Assembly: GCA_046727855.1 (NCBI GenBank)
Contig: JBKPDL010000108.1
Span: 1 to 37,184, forward strand
Direction: 5' to 3'
Source of the DNA: DASPWV01 sp046727855
GTDB lineage: Bacteria; Acidobacteriota; Vicinamibacteria; Vicinamibacterales; UBA2999
Length of the DNA: 37,184 bases
The position numbers were made by a program, and so were the translations under genes. Under the pieces are notes generated by a model. That model made no database searches. It was not told where the DNA came from and worked only from the letters and a program-made list of their open reading frames with translations. Of this stretch, positions 7,925 through 19,316 are shown in pieces. Positions within the stretch are counted from its first letter, which is position 1, and each line of letters starts with the position of its first letter.

Positions 7925-8227
7925 ATGACCGGCCGCACTCTGTCGCACTACCGAATCGGCGAAGAAATCAGCCGGGGCGGCATGGGCGTGGTGTATCGGG
8001 CGATCGACACGCGGCTCAATCGCGAGGTCGCGCTCAAAGTGCTGCCGAAGGAGGTCACGCACGATTCCGATCGCAAACGGCGGTTCATTCAAGAGGCACA
8101 GGCCGGGTCGGCGCTCGAGCATCCGCATATTGCCGTGATTCACGAGGTCGATGAAGCGGAACGTTTCAGCTTCATCGGCGACATCGATCGCGCGCGTGTC
8201 GCAGAAGCCGAAGCCAAACTGCGCTAA
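7925..8227 (+). pseudogene. Ser/Thr protein kinase (Pkn type) remnant, N-lobe only
   Basis: The 100-residue product starts as a normal Hanks-type kinase: HYRIGEEISRGGMGVVYRA is the Gly-rich loop, VALKVL has the ATP lysine, and RRFIQEAQAGSALEHPHI has the alpha-C glutamate. It stops after HEVDEAERFSFI. There is no hinge, HRD, DFG or APE motif. The last ~16 residues (GDIDRARVAEAEAKLR) look like the C-terminal TPR tail of acidobacterial kinases, so an internal deletion that joined the two ends is plausible. It cannot phosphorylate. It may still be expressed: TATGAC ends 9 nt before the ATG. The TAA overlaps the TAG of the convergent methyltransferase gene. Confidence 0.7.
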
Positions 8228-9387
8228 CCAACTCGCCGCAGGATGAAGCACTTCAGGTAATACGTCTCCGGCACGCCGAGCAGCACCGGATGATCACGGC
8301 CCTGCATGCGTTTCTCCACCACCGTGACCGGCACGCGGCTGTCGACCGATGCCTCGTAAATCACCTCCGCGAACGTGGCCTCGTCGACGTTGTACGAACA
8401 ACTGCACGTGATGAGGTATCCATCGCGGTTGAGCAGGCGCATCGCGCGCAGATTGATGTCCTTGTACCCGGCGAGCGCTTTCGCAACCGAGGCTTTGTTT
8501 TTCGCGAACGCCGGGGGATCGAGCACGATCGTGTCGTAACGCGCACCGTCCTTCTCGAGCCGGCGCAGCTCGTCGAACACGTTCGCCTCTCTCGCCTCGA
8601 GGTTGGTCAAGCCGTTGTGATGCGCGTTCTCCGTGATCTGCGCCACGGCGTCCGCGGAAATGTCCACGGCCTCCACGGTCGTCGCACGATGCGCGAGGCG
8701 CAGCGCGAACCCGCCGTTGTAACTGAAGCAATCGAGCAGCCGGCCATGCGCATAAAGCGCGGCGGCCTCGCGATTTTCTCTCTGATCGAGAAACAGTCCG
8801 GTTTTCTGGCCCTTCCAGGGATCGACCTGATATTCGACCGGACCTTCGCTGGCCGTGATGCGTTCGGGTAGCTCACCGTGAACCACGTCAACCCGCTGCT
8901 CGAGGCCTTCGAGCAGCCGCACGCGCGGATCGTTGCGCGCGAGCACCCCCCGCGCGCCGGTCGCGTCGACGAGGATTGCGACGAACATCGGGAGGAGCCG
9001 GTCCGTCGATTGCGACAGCGCCTGCACCACGAGGTAGTCCCCGTAACGATCGACGACCAGCGAGGGGATCAAGTCCGCTTCGGCGTGGATCAGCCGATAC
9101 GCGGTCGCATCGATCTCGAGCGACGCACGAAAGCCCACAGCCGATGCGATACGCGCACGCCAGAACGCTTCATCAACGGCGGCGTCGCCGCTCGCGACCA
9201 TGCGCAGCGTGATCAGCGACTTATCGCTGAAGAACGCGCGGCCGAGGATGCGGTGCCGCTGGTTGCGCACCTGGACAACGTCGCCGGCAGATGCGGAGAC
9301 GTCGACGACGTCGCTGCGATAGATCCACGGATGGCCGCTGCGAATACGCTCTTCGCCGCGCGCGCTCACGGTTGCTGTGGCAATCAT
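8224..9387 (-). CDS. rlmI: RlmI-like class I SAM-dependent rRNA (cytosine-C5) methyltransferase
   Basis: This 387-residue enzyme is of the RlmI/COG1092 family, which methylates a cytosine of 23S rRNA. An N-terminal PUA-like domain (about 1-75, with SGHPWIYRSDV) precedes the EEHEE-like linker and the Rossmann methyltransferase domain. GLFLDQREN, the SAM loop DCFSYNGGFALRLA (about 219-232), AVDIS, and catalytic motif IV DPPAFAK (290-296) are all clear, as is the second cysteine motif TCSCSYN. The ATG at 9387 begins the PUA homology. Translation upstream of it is only repeat sequence. No Shine-Dalgarno is visible. RlmI versus a paralogue acting on another site cannot be settled from motifs. Confidence 0.85.
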   Translation of the reverse strand: MIATATVSARGEERIRSGHPWIYRSDVVDVSASAGDVVQVRNQRHRILGRAFFSDKSLITLRMVASGDAAVDEAFWRARIASAVGFRASLEIDATAYRLIHAEADLIPSLVVDRYGDYLVVQALSQSTDRLLPMFVAILVDATGARGVLARNDPRVRLLEGLEQRVDVVHGELPERITASEGPVEYQVDPWKGQKTGLFLDQRENREAAALYAHGRLLDCFSYNGGFALRLAHRATTVEAVDISADAVAQITENAHHNGLTNLEAREANVFDELRRLEKDGARYDTIVLDPPAFAKNKASVAKALAGYKDINLRAMRLLNRDGYLITCSCSYNVDEATFAEVIYEASVDSRVPVTVVEKRMQGRDHPVLLGVPETYYLKCFILRRVG

Positions 9388-9400
9388 TGTGGTGAACCTG

Positions 9401-9480
9401 AATCTGGAGATCTCGAGAGTTGGAGATTTCGAAATCACCAAATCCGTTCCAAATCTCCAAATCAGCAACTCTCGAGATTC
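9401..9480. repeat. Nested inverted repeats with TCTCCA/TGGAGA motif
   Basis: ATCTCGAGAGTTG (9410-9422) and its exact inverse CAACTCTCGAGAT (9466-9478) enclose a second inverted pair, GGAGATTT (9422-9429) and AAATCTCC (9451-9458). The centre holds further CCAAATC copies. This fills the 100-bp gap between the RlmI-like gene start and the acyl-CoA dehydrogenase stop. The TCTCCA core is shared with the repeat at 6125-6176. Confidence 0.65.
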
Positions 9481-9487
9481 GGGTTCG

Positions 9488-11242
9488 TTACCAGGGATAC
9501 CGGCCCGCGCGGATCACCTCGCCCGCGATACGGCGGCGAGCCGAGACGGTGTCGATGCTTGGCCGAGCGGCGAGCCGCGCCACTGCGTCGGCGAAACCGG
9601 GCGCCGCCACTCCGTGCGCGCTCAACGCCGCGCTCACCTGCTTGCTCGAATGCGCAATGCGATCGGCGGCGTCGCTCGTATACACGCGCGCCAGATCGCT
9701 CGCAATTGGGCGTGTCTCCGTACGCAGCCGCGCAAGCTTCGCGGTGCGCGCGAGAGCGCTCTCGATCGCGTAGACCTCGATGATGACATCGGCGATATGG
9801 GCGAGCGTCTCCTGCTCGTCCTTGAGGCCCTCGCCGTAACCTGCCGCCGCGTAGCCGAGCGCCGCGGTGCCGAGCCGCTTAGCTTGCAGCAGCAAAGCCT
9901 GTTCAGCAGCGAGTGGTCCGTCAGAGGCAACGTTATCCGACTCCTCGAGCAGGCGCTGCGCGCGCTCGGCGGTGAAGAGCGCCGGCATTTGTTTCAGCAA
10001 CCGCGTCGCGATGATCAGCCTGTTGATCTCGTTGGTGCCTTCGTAGATGCGGGTGATGCGCGCGTCGCGATAGGCCCGCTCCACGGGAAACTCACGCGAA
10101 TAGCCGTTGCCGCCAAACACCTGCACCGCTTCGTCCACCGCGAAGGCAAGCGCCTCGCTGGTCCAGACCTTGTTGATCGAGCACTCGACGGCAAAGCCTT
10201 CAATCGTCTTGAGCACACGCGGGCCGTCATCGGACGGCACGGCTTCGAGCGCGCGATCGATATCGCCAAGGGCGCGATACACCATCGCGTCGCCGACGTA
10301 GCTCCGTACCGCCATTTCGGCAAGTTTCTGGCCGACAAGGCCAAAATCGCAGATCGGTCGGCCAAACTGCCGCCGGTTCTTGGCGTATTCAACGGCGTTA
10401 TTGAGCGCCCGCTTCGCGCCGGTGATGTTGCGCGTGCCGAGCTTCACCCTGCCAAGATTCAGGATGTTGAATGCAACTTTGTGACCCTGACCAATCGCGC
10501 CCAGCACGTTTTCGACCGGTACCTTGACGTTGTCGAGCATCAAAGGCGTGGTCGACGACCCGTCGAGGCCAAGCTTCACTTCGTCTTTTCCGCTCACCAC
10601 GCCCATCGGGCGTTCGACCAGAAACGCCGTGAACTTGTCGCCGTCGACTTTTGCGAACATCGTGAAGAGATCCGCGAAACCGCCGTTGGTAATCCACATC
10701 TTCTGGCCGTTCAACACGTAGTGTCGGCCGTCTTCGCTCACGCGTGCCGTCGTTCGTACGGCCAGGGCATCTGAACCGGACTGCGGCTCGGTGAGCGCAT
10801 AGGCACCCACCATCTCCGCGCTTGCCAGCCTCGGGAGATACCGGGCTTTCTGTTCCGCGGTGCCGAAGTAGACGACGGGCAGCGTGCCGATCGAGGTGTG
10901 CGCGCCGAGCGACCCGGCGAAAGAAGGATTGGCGGCGATCTGCTCGCCGACGTACGCCGCGCTGATTTTGTCGAGGCCCAGGCCACCGTACGCTTCGGGG
11001 ATTTCAAGACGCGTGAGATCGAGTGCCGCGGCGCGCCGCAGCAGCTCGCGCGTGAGATTCCAGTCGTGCGCGTAGAGTTCCTGTTCGCGCGGCAGCACCT
11101 CGTTGCGCATGAACTCGGCGGCGGTCTGCCCGAAGAGCTTCTGTTCTTCGCTCAGCTCTTCGCGCGTGAAGATCTCGTCCGCCTGAAGCGGCTGCATGAG
11201 GAATCGCCCTCCGCCCACAGCATCCTCGATATGAGTGCTCAT
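9488..11242 (-). CDS. Acyl-CoA dehydrogenase, VLCAD-like long form
   Basis: A flavoenzyme for the first step of beta-oxidation (acyl-CoA to trans-2-enoyl-CoA). It has 584 residues: N-terminal helical domain, middle beta domain with YALTEPQSGSDA (about 148-159) and the WITNGG FAD-contact strand (183-188), then the C-terminal helical domain with GGNGY (377-381). The catalytic glutamate is Glu401 in RIYEGTNEIN. About 175 extra residues follow, as in VLCAD/ACAD9-type enzymes, which act on long chains at membranes. The ATG at 11242 has GGGAGA 9 nt upstream. An open frame continues to 12151 but is antisense to the SDR gene and has no homology. It is divergent from the SDR-synthetase-thioesterase operon. 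Confidence 0.9.
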   Translation of the reverse strand: MSTHIEDAVGGGRFLMQPLQADEIFTREELSEEQKLFGQTAAEFMRNEVLPREQELYAHDWNLTRELLRRAAALDLTRLEIPEAYGGLGLDKISAAYVGEQIAANPSFAGSLGAHTSIGTLPVVYFGTAEQKARYLPRLASAEMVGAYALTEPQSGSDALAVRTTARVSEDGRHYVLNGQKMWITNGGFADLFTMFAKVDGDKFTAFLVERPMGVVSGKDEVKLGLDGSSTTPLMLDNVKVPVENVLGAIGQGHKVAFNILNLGRVKLGTRNITGAKRALNNAVEYAKNRRQFGRPICDFGLVGQKLAEMAVRSYVGDAMVYRALGDIDRALEAVPSDDGPRVLKTIEGFAVECSINKVWTSEALAFAVDEAVQVFGGNGYSREFPVERAYRDARITRIYEGTNEINRLIIATRLLKQMPALFTAERAQRLLEESDNVASDGPLAAEQALLLQAKRLGTAALGYAAAGYGEGLKDEQETLAHIADVIIEVYAIESALARTAKLARLRTETRPIASDLARVYTSDAADRIAHSSKQVSAALSAHGVAAPGFADAVARLAARPSIDTVSARRRIAGEVIRAGRYPW

Positions 11243-11277
11243 TCGGATCGGTCTCCCGTCTCTCCGCGTCTGTGTGG

Positions 11278-11307
11278 TTGACAGTATTACGAGCCGCTCA
11301 GTATAAG
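11278..11307 (+). promoter_or_regulatory. Strong sigma70-type promoter for the SDR/synthetase/thioesterase operon
   Basis: A perfect TTGACA (11278-11283), an 18-nt spacer and TATAAG (11302-11307) are present. The predicted RNA start near 11314 is about 4 nt before the GTG at 11318, so the transcript is essentially leaderless. This is the clearest two-part promoter in the window. Confidence 0.7.
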
Positions 11308-11317
11308 CCTTCGTGTC

Positions 11318-12087
11318 GTGCCAACTCTTACCGAATTGTTCAACCTGTCCGGGCGCGTCGCGATCGTGACCGGCGGCTCGCGTGGGCTGGGACTCGAAAT
11401 GGCGGAGGGCCTGGCAGAAGCCGGCGCTGCGTTGATGCTGTGCGCGCGCCGGGCCGAGTGGCTCACTCCCGCAATCGACGGATTCCGGAACCGCGGCGTG
11501 CAGGTCGATGGCATGCTTTGCGATGTTGCCAAACCTCAGGACGTGCAAGCCGTTGTGAACCGGACGCTCGAGACCTACGGGCGCGTTGATATCCTCATCA
11601 ACAACGCTGGCGTCAGCTGGGGCGCCGAGCCCGAGGACATGCCACTCGATAAGTGGCAAAAGGTCATCGATATCAATTTGACCGGCGCTTTTCTTTTTGC
11701 GCAGGCGGCCGGACGCGAGATGTTGAAGCGGCAGTTCGGACGCATCATCAACGTATCGTCCATCGCCGGCATGCACGCGTCGGTGCGCGGGCCGCACTAT
11801 GTCGGCTACGCCGCCAGCAAGGCTGGCATGATGGGCCTCACGCGCGAGCTCGCGGCTACCTGGGGACGCCACGGCATTCGCGTCAACGCCATCGCGCCCG
11901 GCTTCTTTCACTCTCGCCTTGCTGATCCGGCCATTGCGATCGCCGAGCCGGCGATCAAGGCAACCAGTCCGCTGCCACGCGTTGGTGACCCCGGCGAGCT
12001 CAAAGGCGTGGTGGTCTTTCTTGCTGCCGATGCCTCGAACTACATCACCGGCCAGGTGATCGTGGTGGACGGCGGGCGGACGATCGC

Positions 12088-12091
<4 letters not shown>
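11318..12091 (+). CDS. Short-chain dehydrogenase/reductase (FabG/3-hydroxyacyl-CoA dehydrogenase-like)
   Basis: This 257-residue NAD(P)-dependent oxidoreductase has the classical SDR layout: cofactor loop TGGSRGLG (18-25), NNAG (95-98), catalytic Ser147/148 in NVSSIAG, and the YAASK pair Tyr164/Lys168. It ends in the typical GQVIVVDGG strand. The start is GTG at 11318. It is the first gene of a three-gene operon and overlaps the acyl-CoA synthetase by GTGA, so it probably oxidises or reduces a hydroxy/keto acid or its CoA ester in the same pathway. In the Pseudomonas lva cluster an SDR (LvaD) reduces 4-ketoacyl-CoA. That role here is a hypothesis. Confidence 0.88.
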
Positions 12092-13751
<1,660 letters not shown>

Positions 13752-13755
<4 letters not shown>

Positions 13756-14195
13756 GCGCGATGAGAGAGCTGCCGCGCGGCGTCGAGTACTTCCGCAAGA
13801 TGGCGGAAGGCAAGATCCCGCGCACGCCGATGGGCGAGCTGCTGGGACTGGAGTTACTGGAAGTCGAAGAAGGGCGCGTCGTGTTCGGCGTTACCGCCAC
13901 GCCCGCCCATCACAACACGCTCGGCATCGCCCATGGCGGCTTGCTCGCAACTCTTCTTGATTCGGCGCTCGGCTGCGCCGTCAACACGCTCGCGCCGCCC
14001 GGGAAGGTATTTACGACGCTGGAGTTGAAGTGCAATTACATTCGGCCAGTTACCGACAGCGTCGGACCGCTTCGATGCGAGGCGCGCGCGCTGCACGTCG
14101 GTAACCGCGTGGGCACAGCCGAAGCGCGGGTTGTGGATGGCCGTGGCAAGCTCTATGCGCACGGCACGACGACGATGCTGGCGACGGAGCCGTAG
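13752..14195 (+). CDS. PaaI-type hotdog acyl-CoA thioesterase
   Basis: This 147-residue single hotdog domain hydrolyses acyl-CoA thioesters. The active-site stretch NTLGIAHGGLLATLLDSALG (about 55-74) contains the HGG turn (61-63) and the helix Asp70 that acts as base in PaaI-like enzymes. In an operon with an acyl-CoA synthetase it would release CoA from stalled or unusable intermediates, as PaaI does in phenylacetate breakdown. It overlaps the synthetase by 4 bp (ATGA). Two hairpins lie between its stop and the next, convergent gene. Confidence 0.88.
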
Positions 14196-14201
14196 AACGA
14201 T

Positions 14202-14249
14202 CAAGGGCAGGGCCCTTGGCTAGTTCAGGCCGCATTTTTCAGCGGCCTG
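14202..14249. terminator. Two hairpins between convergent thioesterase and dehydrogenase genes
   Basis: CAAGGGC-AGG-GCCCTTG (14202-14218) is followed by CAGGCCGC-ATTTTTCA-GCGGCCTG (14226-14249). The second arm ends right at the stop codon of the minus-strand gene. Neither has a T-run after the stem, so they are not textbook intrinsic terminators. Their position between convergent genes suggests 3'-end formation or protection. Confidence 0.4.
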
Positions 14250-15425
14250 TTAGTTCTTCGCCAACTCCATCTTCGCAATCGCCTCGACGTGTACCTCGTC
14301 TGGGCCATCGGCGAGGCGAATGGTGCGAGCGTGCGCCCACGCCTGCGCCAGGCCGAAGTCGTCCGACACGCCGCCGCCGCCATGAGCCTGAATGGCGCGA
14401 TCGATCACCCGCAGCGCCATCCGCGGCACCACGACTTTGATCATCGCGATCTCCTTGCGCGCCGCCTTGTTGCCCATTGTGTCCATCATCTGCGCCGCCT
14501 TGAGTGTGAGCAGGCGCGCTTGATCGATCTCCATTCGCGATTCCGCAATCGCCGCGCGGATGGTTCCTTGTTCGGCGAGCGGCCTGCCGAACGCAACACG
14601 GGATTTGACGCGCTCGCACATGCGCTCGAGCGCGCGCTCGGCTGAGCCGATGAGCCGCATGCAGTGATGGATTCGGCCCGGACCGAGGCGACCCTGCGCG
14701 ATCTCGAAGCCACGCCCTTCGCCGAGCAGCACGTTGGTGACCGGCACCCGCACGTCTGCAAAAAAAATCTCCGCGTGGCCATGCGGTGCATCGTCGTAGC
14801 CAAACACCGGCAGCATGCGCCGGATGGTCACGCCGGAGCAGTTCATCGGCACCAGCACCATGGATTGTTGTCGATGCCGCGGCGCGTCGGGATTGGTCTT
14901 GCCCATGAAGATGGCGACGGCGCAGCGCGGATCGCCGGCGCCCGAAATCCACCACTTGTGCCCGTTGATCACATAGTCGCTGCCGTCCCGGGCGATGCTC
15001 GATTTGATGTTGGTTGCGTCGGACGATGCGACGTCCGGCTCGGTCATGGCAAAGCACGAGCGAATTTCACCGGCGAGGAGCGGCTCGAGCCATTGTTTGC
15101 GCTGCTCGGGCGTGCCGTAGCGCACCAGCACTTCCATGTTGCCGGTGTCGGGCGCCGAGCAGTTGAACACTTCCGGAGCAAAGCGCGCGGAGCGGCCCAT
15201 AATCTCGCAAAGCGGGGCGTAGTCGGCGTTGGATAATCCGGCGCCATATTCGCTTGCCGGAAGAAATAAGTTCCACAAACCGGCTGCCTGCGCTTTGATT
15301 TTCAGCTCCTCGACGATCGGCACGGGTTGCCAGCGATCGCCCTCGGCGATCTGGCGGCGAAACGTCTCCTCGTTGGGATAAATGTGCTCGTCCATGAACG
15401 CCGTGAGACGTTGCTGTAAATTCAT
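14250..15425 (-). CDS. Acyl-CoA dehydrogenase of the ACAD10/ACAD11 type
   Basis: A 391-residue flavoenzyme resembling the C-terminal half of animal ACAD10/ACAD11 and bacterial LvaC. It shows FAMTEPDVASSDATN, NGHKWWISGAGDP, GRIHHCMRLIG and AFGRPL. At the position of the usual catalytic YEGT loop it has RLADGPDEVH, so Asp373 takes the place of the catalytic glutamate, a mark of this subfamily. Known members remove 4-phosphate from 4-phosphoacyl-CoA while forming the enoyl-CoA. The matching APH-like kinase lies at 18083-19156. The ATG at 15425 begins the family homology. TATTAT ends 6 nt before it, so the mRNA is probably leaderless. Confidence 0.88.
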   Translation of the reverse strand: MNLQQRLTAFMDEHIYPNEETFRRQIAEGDRWQPVPIVEELKIKAQAAGLWNLFLPASEYGAGLSNADYAPLCEIMGRSARFAPEVFNCSAPDTGNMEVLVRYGTPEQRKQWLEPLLAGEIRSCFAMTEPDVASSDATNIKSSIARDGSDYVINGHKWWISGAGDPRCAVAIFMGKTNPDAPRHRQQSMVLVPMNCSGVTIRRMLPVFGYDDAPHGHAEIFFADVRVPVTNVLLGEGRGFEIAQGRLGPGRIHHCMRLIGSAERALERMCERVKSRVAFGRPLAEQGTIRAAIAESRMEIDQARLLTLKAAQMMDTMGNKAARKEIAMIKVVVPRMALRVIDRAIQAHGGGGVSDDFGLAQAWAHARTIRLADGPDEVHVEAIAKMELAKN

Positions 15426-15447
15426 GCGCGCATAATAGTTCACGCTT
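15426..15447. promoter_or_regulatory. 22-bp shared promoter region of divergent acyl-CoA genes
   Basis: The minus strand has TATTAT (15437-15432) 6 nt before the dehydrogenase ATG. The plus strand has CATAAT (15431-15436) 11 nt before the hydratase/dehydrogenase ATG at 15448. The -10 elements overlap completely. With so little space both transcripts would be leaderless or nearly so. No -35 is evident. Confidence 0.55.
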
Positions 15448-17582
<2,135 letters not shown>

Positions 17583-17586
<4 letters not shown>

Positions 17587-18056
17587 CCGTGGAGGTGCAC
17601 GTCTCACGCCTGAAGGATCGCGTTGGAGACGAGATCGGCGTCAGCGACTGGATCGAAGTCGGCCAGCATCGCATCGATCAATTCGCAGAGGCGACCGAGG
17701 ATCGGCAATGGATTCATCTCGATTCGGCGCGGGCGGCCGCGGAGTCGCCGTTCAAATCGACCATCGCGCACGGGTTCCTGACGCTCTCACTGATCAGCGT
17801 TCTGCTGCGTCAAGCGGTGACGGTGGGCGGGTGCCAGATGGCAATCAACTACGGCCTCAATCGCGTACGTTTCTTTCTGCCCGTGCTCTCCGGCTCGCGC
17901 CTTCGCGGCCGCTTCGTGTTGCGCGAGCTGCATGACGTCAGCGGAGGCGTGCAAGTCACCTGGGCGGCGACGATCGAGCGGGACACCGACGAGAAGCCGT
18001 GTTGCGTGGCGGAGTGGCTGGTGCGGTATTACCCGGATGCTCCATCGCGTACCTAA
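17583..18056 (+). CDS. MaoC-like (R)-enoyl-CoA hydratase
   Basis: This 157-residue hotdog hydratase adds water to enoyl-CoA to give the (R)-3-hydroxy ester. The catalytic Asp/His pair is visible in FAEATEDRQWIHLD (Asp40, His45), followed by SPFKSTIAHGFLTLSL, the family's oxyanion segment. It follows fadJ with a 4-bp overlap. Having both an (S)- and an (R)-specific hydratase in one transcript allows epimerisation of 3-hydroxyacyl-CoA through the enoyl form, or use of branched or modified chains. Substrate is unknown. It ends 26 bp from the convergent kinase gene. Confidence 0.9.
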
Positions 18057-18082
18057 AGGTTCGCGCTACGGACGTTACATAG

Positions 18083-19156
18083 TTACGCCCGCTCTGCCGC
18101 CGCGGCTGCTTGTTGCGCGAGGTGCATCACGCGAACGCCGAAGTGCGCGAAGCGCGGATCGTCCGTTTGCCCGCTTTGGTAGCGGAAGTAAATCTGCTGG
18201 ATGACGACCGCAACTTTGAACAGCGCAAACGCTTCGTAAAACGGCAGGCGTGACAAATCGCGCTTACTACGGGCCGCATAGCGCTCGATTACTTCCGCAC
18301 GCGTAAACCATCCCGGGCGATCGGTCACCGAGACGAGCGCGTCTTTTTCCTGATAGCGGTTGGTGTGCGACCAGTACGCGAGCAAAATGCCGAGATCGAC
18401 GAGCGGATCCCCGAGGGCGCTCATCTCCCAATCGAACACGGCGACGAGACGTCCGACATCGGACGCGTCGAGCATGACATTATCGAGCTTGAAGTCGCCG
18501 TGAACCACCGCCGGCCGGTCGGGCGGCGGCGGCAGGTGCGCCTGAAGCCAGTGCGACAGCGCGTTCATCTCCGGCAGTTCGTCCGTCTGCGAACGATGCC
18601 ACCGCTCCGTCCATCCGCGCACCTGCCGTTCGACAAAGCCCAGTGGCTTACCCAGGTGCAACAGGCCGTTCGCGTCGAGATCGAGGTTGTGCAGCATCGC
18701 GAGCGTATCGATCAACGCGGCACTCGTGCGCCGCCGTTGGTCCGGGCGATCTGCGAGTTGCGGCGGCTCTTCCGTTCGCACGACGAGGCCTCGCCGCCGC
18801 TCCATGACGTAAAACGGCGCGCCCGCGATGCTCGTGTCCTCGCACATGACGAATGGCCGTGGCGCGAGCGGAAACACAGGATGCATCGCGGCAAGCCATC
18901 GCTGTTCGCGCGCCATGTCGTGCGCAGTCGGTGGCAACGGACCGAGCGGCGGACGACGCAACACGAGCTCCGCGCCACCGAAGTGAATCAGATAGGTGAG
19001 ATTCGAGTGGCCGCCGTGAAATTGCTCGACTTCCATGTCGCGAGCGAGATCGACCGCCGGGATCTGATCGGCCGGAAGATGCTCGCGCAGGTAGGCAGCC
19101 ACACGTGGCCAATCGAGTTGCTCACCGGGCCGGACCGGCCGCGCGTCCGCAGACAT
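18083..19156 (-). CDS. APH-fold phosphotransferase of the ACAD10/ACAD11 N-domain type
   Basis: This 357-residue kinase-fold protein matches the N-terminal domain of animal ACAD10/11 and bacterial LvaA rather than drug-modifying aminoglycoside kinases. Diagnostic pieces are QFHGGHSNLTYLI (about 45-57), LVLRRPPLGPLPPTAHDM, the catalytic loop VVHGDFKLDNVML (Asp221, Asn226), and FDWEMSALGDPLVDLG (Mg-binding Asp242). Known members phosphorylate the 4-hydroxyl of 4-hydroxyacyl-CoA. It lies near the ACAD10/11-type dehydrogenase and next to thiolase and MaoC genes. TATGAT ends 8 nt before the ATG on the minus strand, again suggesting a leaderless mRNA. An antibiotic-resistance role is unlikely. Confidence 0.88.
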   Translation of the reverse strand: MSADARPVRPGEQLDWPRVAAYLREHLPADQIPAVDLARDMEVEQFHGGHSNLTYLIHFGGAELVLRRPPLGPLPPTAHDMAREQRWLAAMHPVFPLAPRPFVMCEDTSIAGAPFYVMERRRGLVVRTEEPPQLADRPDQRRRTSAALIDTLAMLHNLDLDANGLLHLGKPLGFVERQVRGWTERWHRSQTDELPEMNALSHWLQAHLPPPPDRPAVVHGDFKLDNVMLDASDVGRLVAVFDWEMSALGDPLVDLGILLAYWSHTNRYQEKDALVSVTDRPGWFTRAEVIERYAARSKRDLSRLPFYEAFALFKVAVVIQQIYFRYQSGQTDDPRFAHFGVRVMHLAQQAAAAAERA

Positions 19157-19164
19157 GGGTCGCC

Positions 19165-19174
19165 ATCATATAAT
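19165..19174. promoter_or_regulatory. Overlapping divergent -10 elements, kinase and thiolase genes
   Basis: The minus strand reads TATGAT (19170-19165), 8 nt before the kinase ATG. The plus strand reads TATAAT (19169-19174), facing the thiolase gene and giving a leader of about 130 nt. The two share two bases. No good -35 is seen on either strand. Confidence 0.5.
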
Positions 19175-19288
19175 CCCGGATCTCACTTGAGTTGATGGGC
19201 CAACGGCGCGAGCCGCGCGAAAGGGGGTCCGTTCCGCCAGCACACTCCTGTCCCCATCGATAGCCCGATGCGCAACTGAAGTGAATTG

Positions 19289-19316
19289 AGGGGGAAAGAT
19301 GCGTTTTCGCCAATGA
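19289..19316 (+). other. Five-codon leader ORF overlapping the thiolase start
   Basis: GAGGGGG (19288-19294) lies 4 nt before an ATG at 19299. This opens a tiny frame encoding MRFRQ, whose TGA (19314-19316) overlaps the thiolase ATG at 19313 as ATGA. The thiolase ATG itself has no well-spaced ribosome site. Translation coupling through the mini-ORF is possible. The alternative is an in-frame TTG at 19286, but that would overlap the ribosome site itself. Confidence 0.35.

Noticed and set aside
1962..9387. A defence island (ClpC-like unfoldase, radical SAM, kinase fragment)
   Set aside because: The genes do not form an operon, the kinase is broken, and no nuclease, cyclase, reverse transcriptase or toxin partner is present.
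18083..19156. Aminoglycoside resistance gene
   Set aside because: The motifs match the ACAD10/11 APH-like group and the neighbours are all acyl-CoA enzymes.
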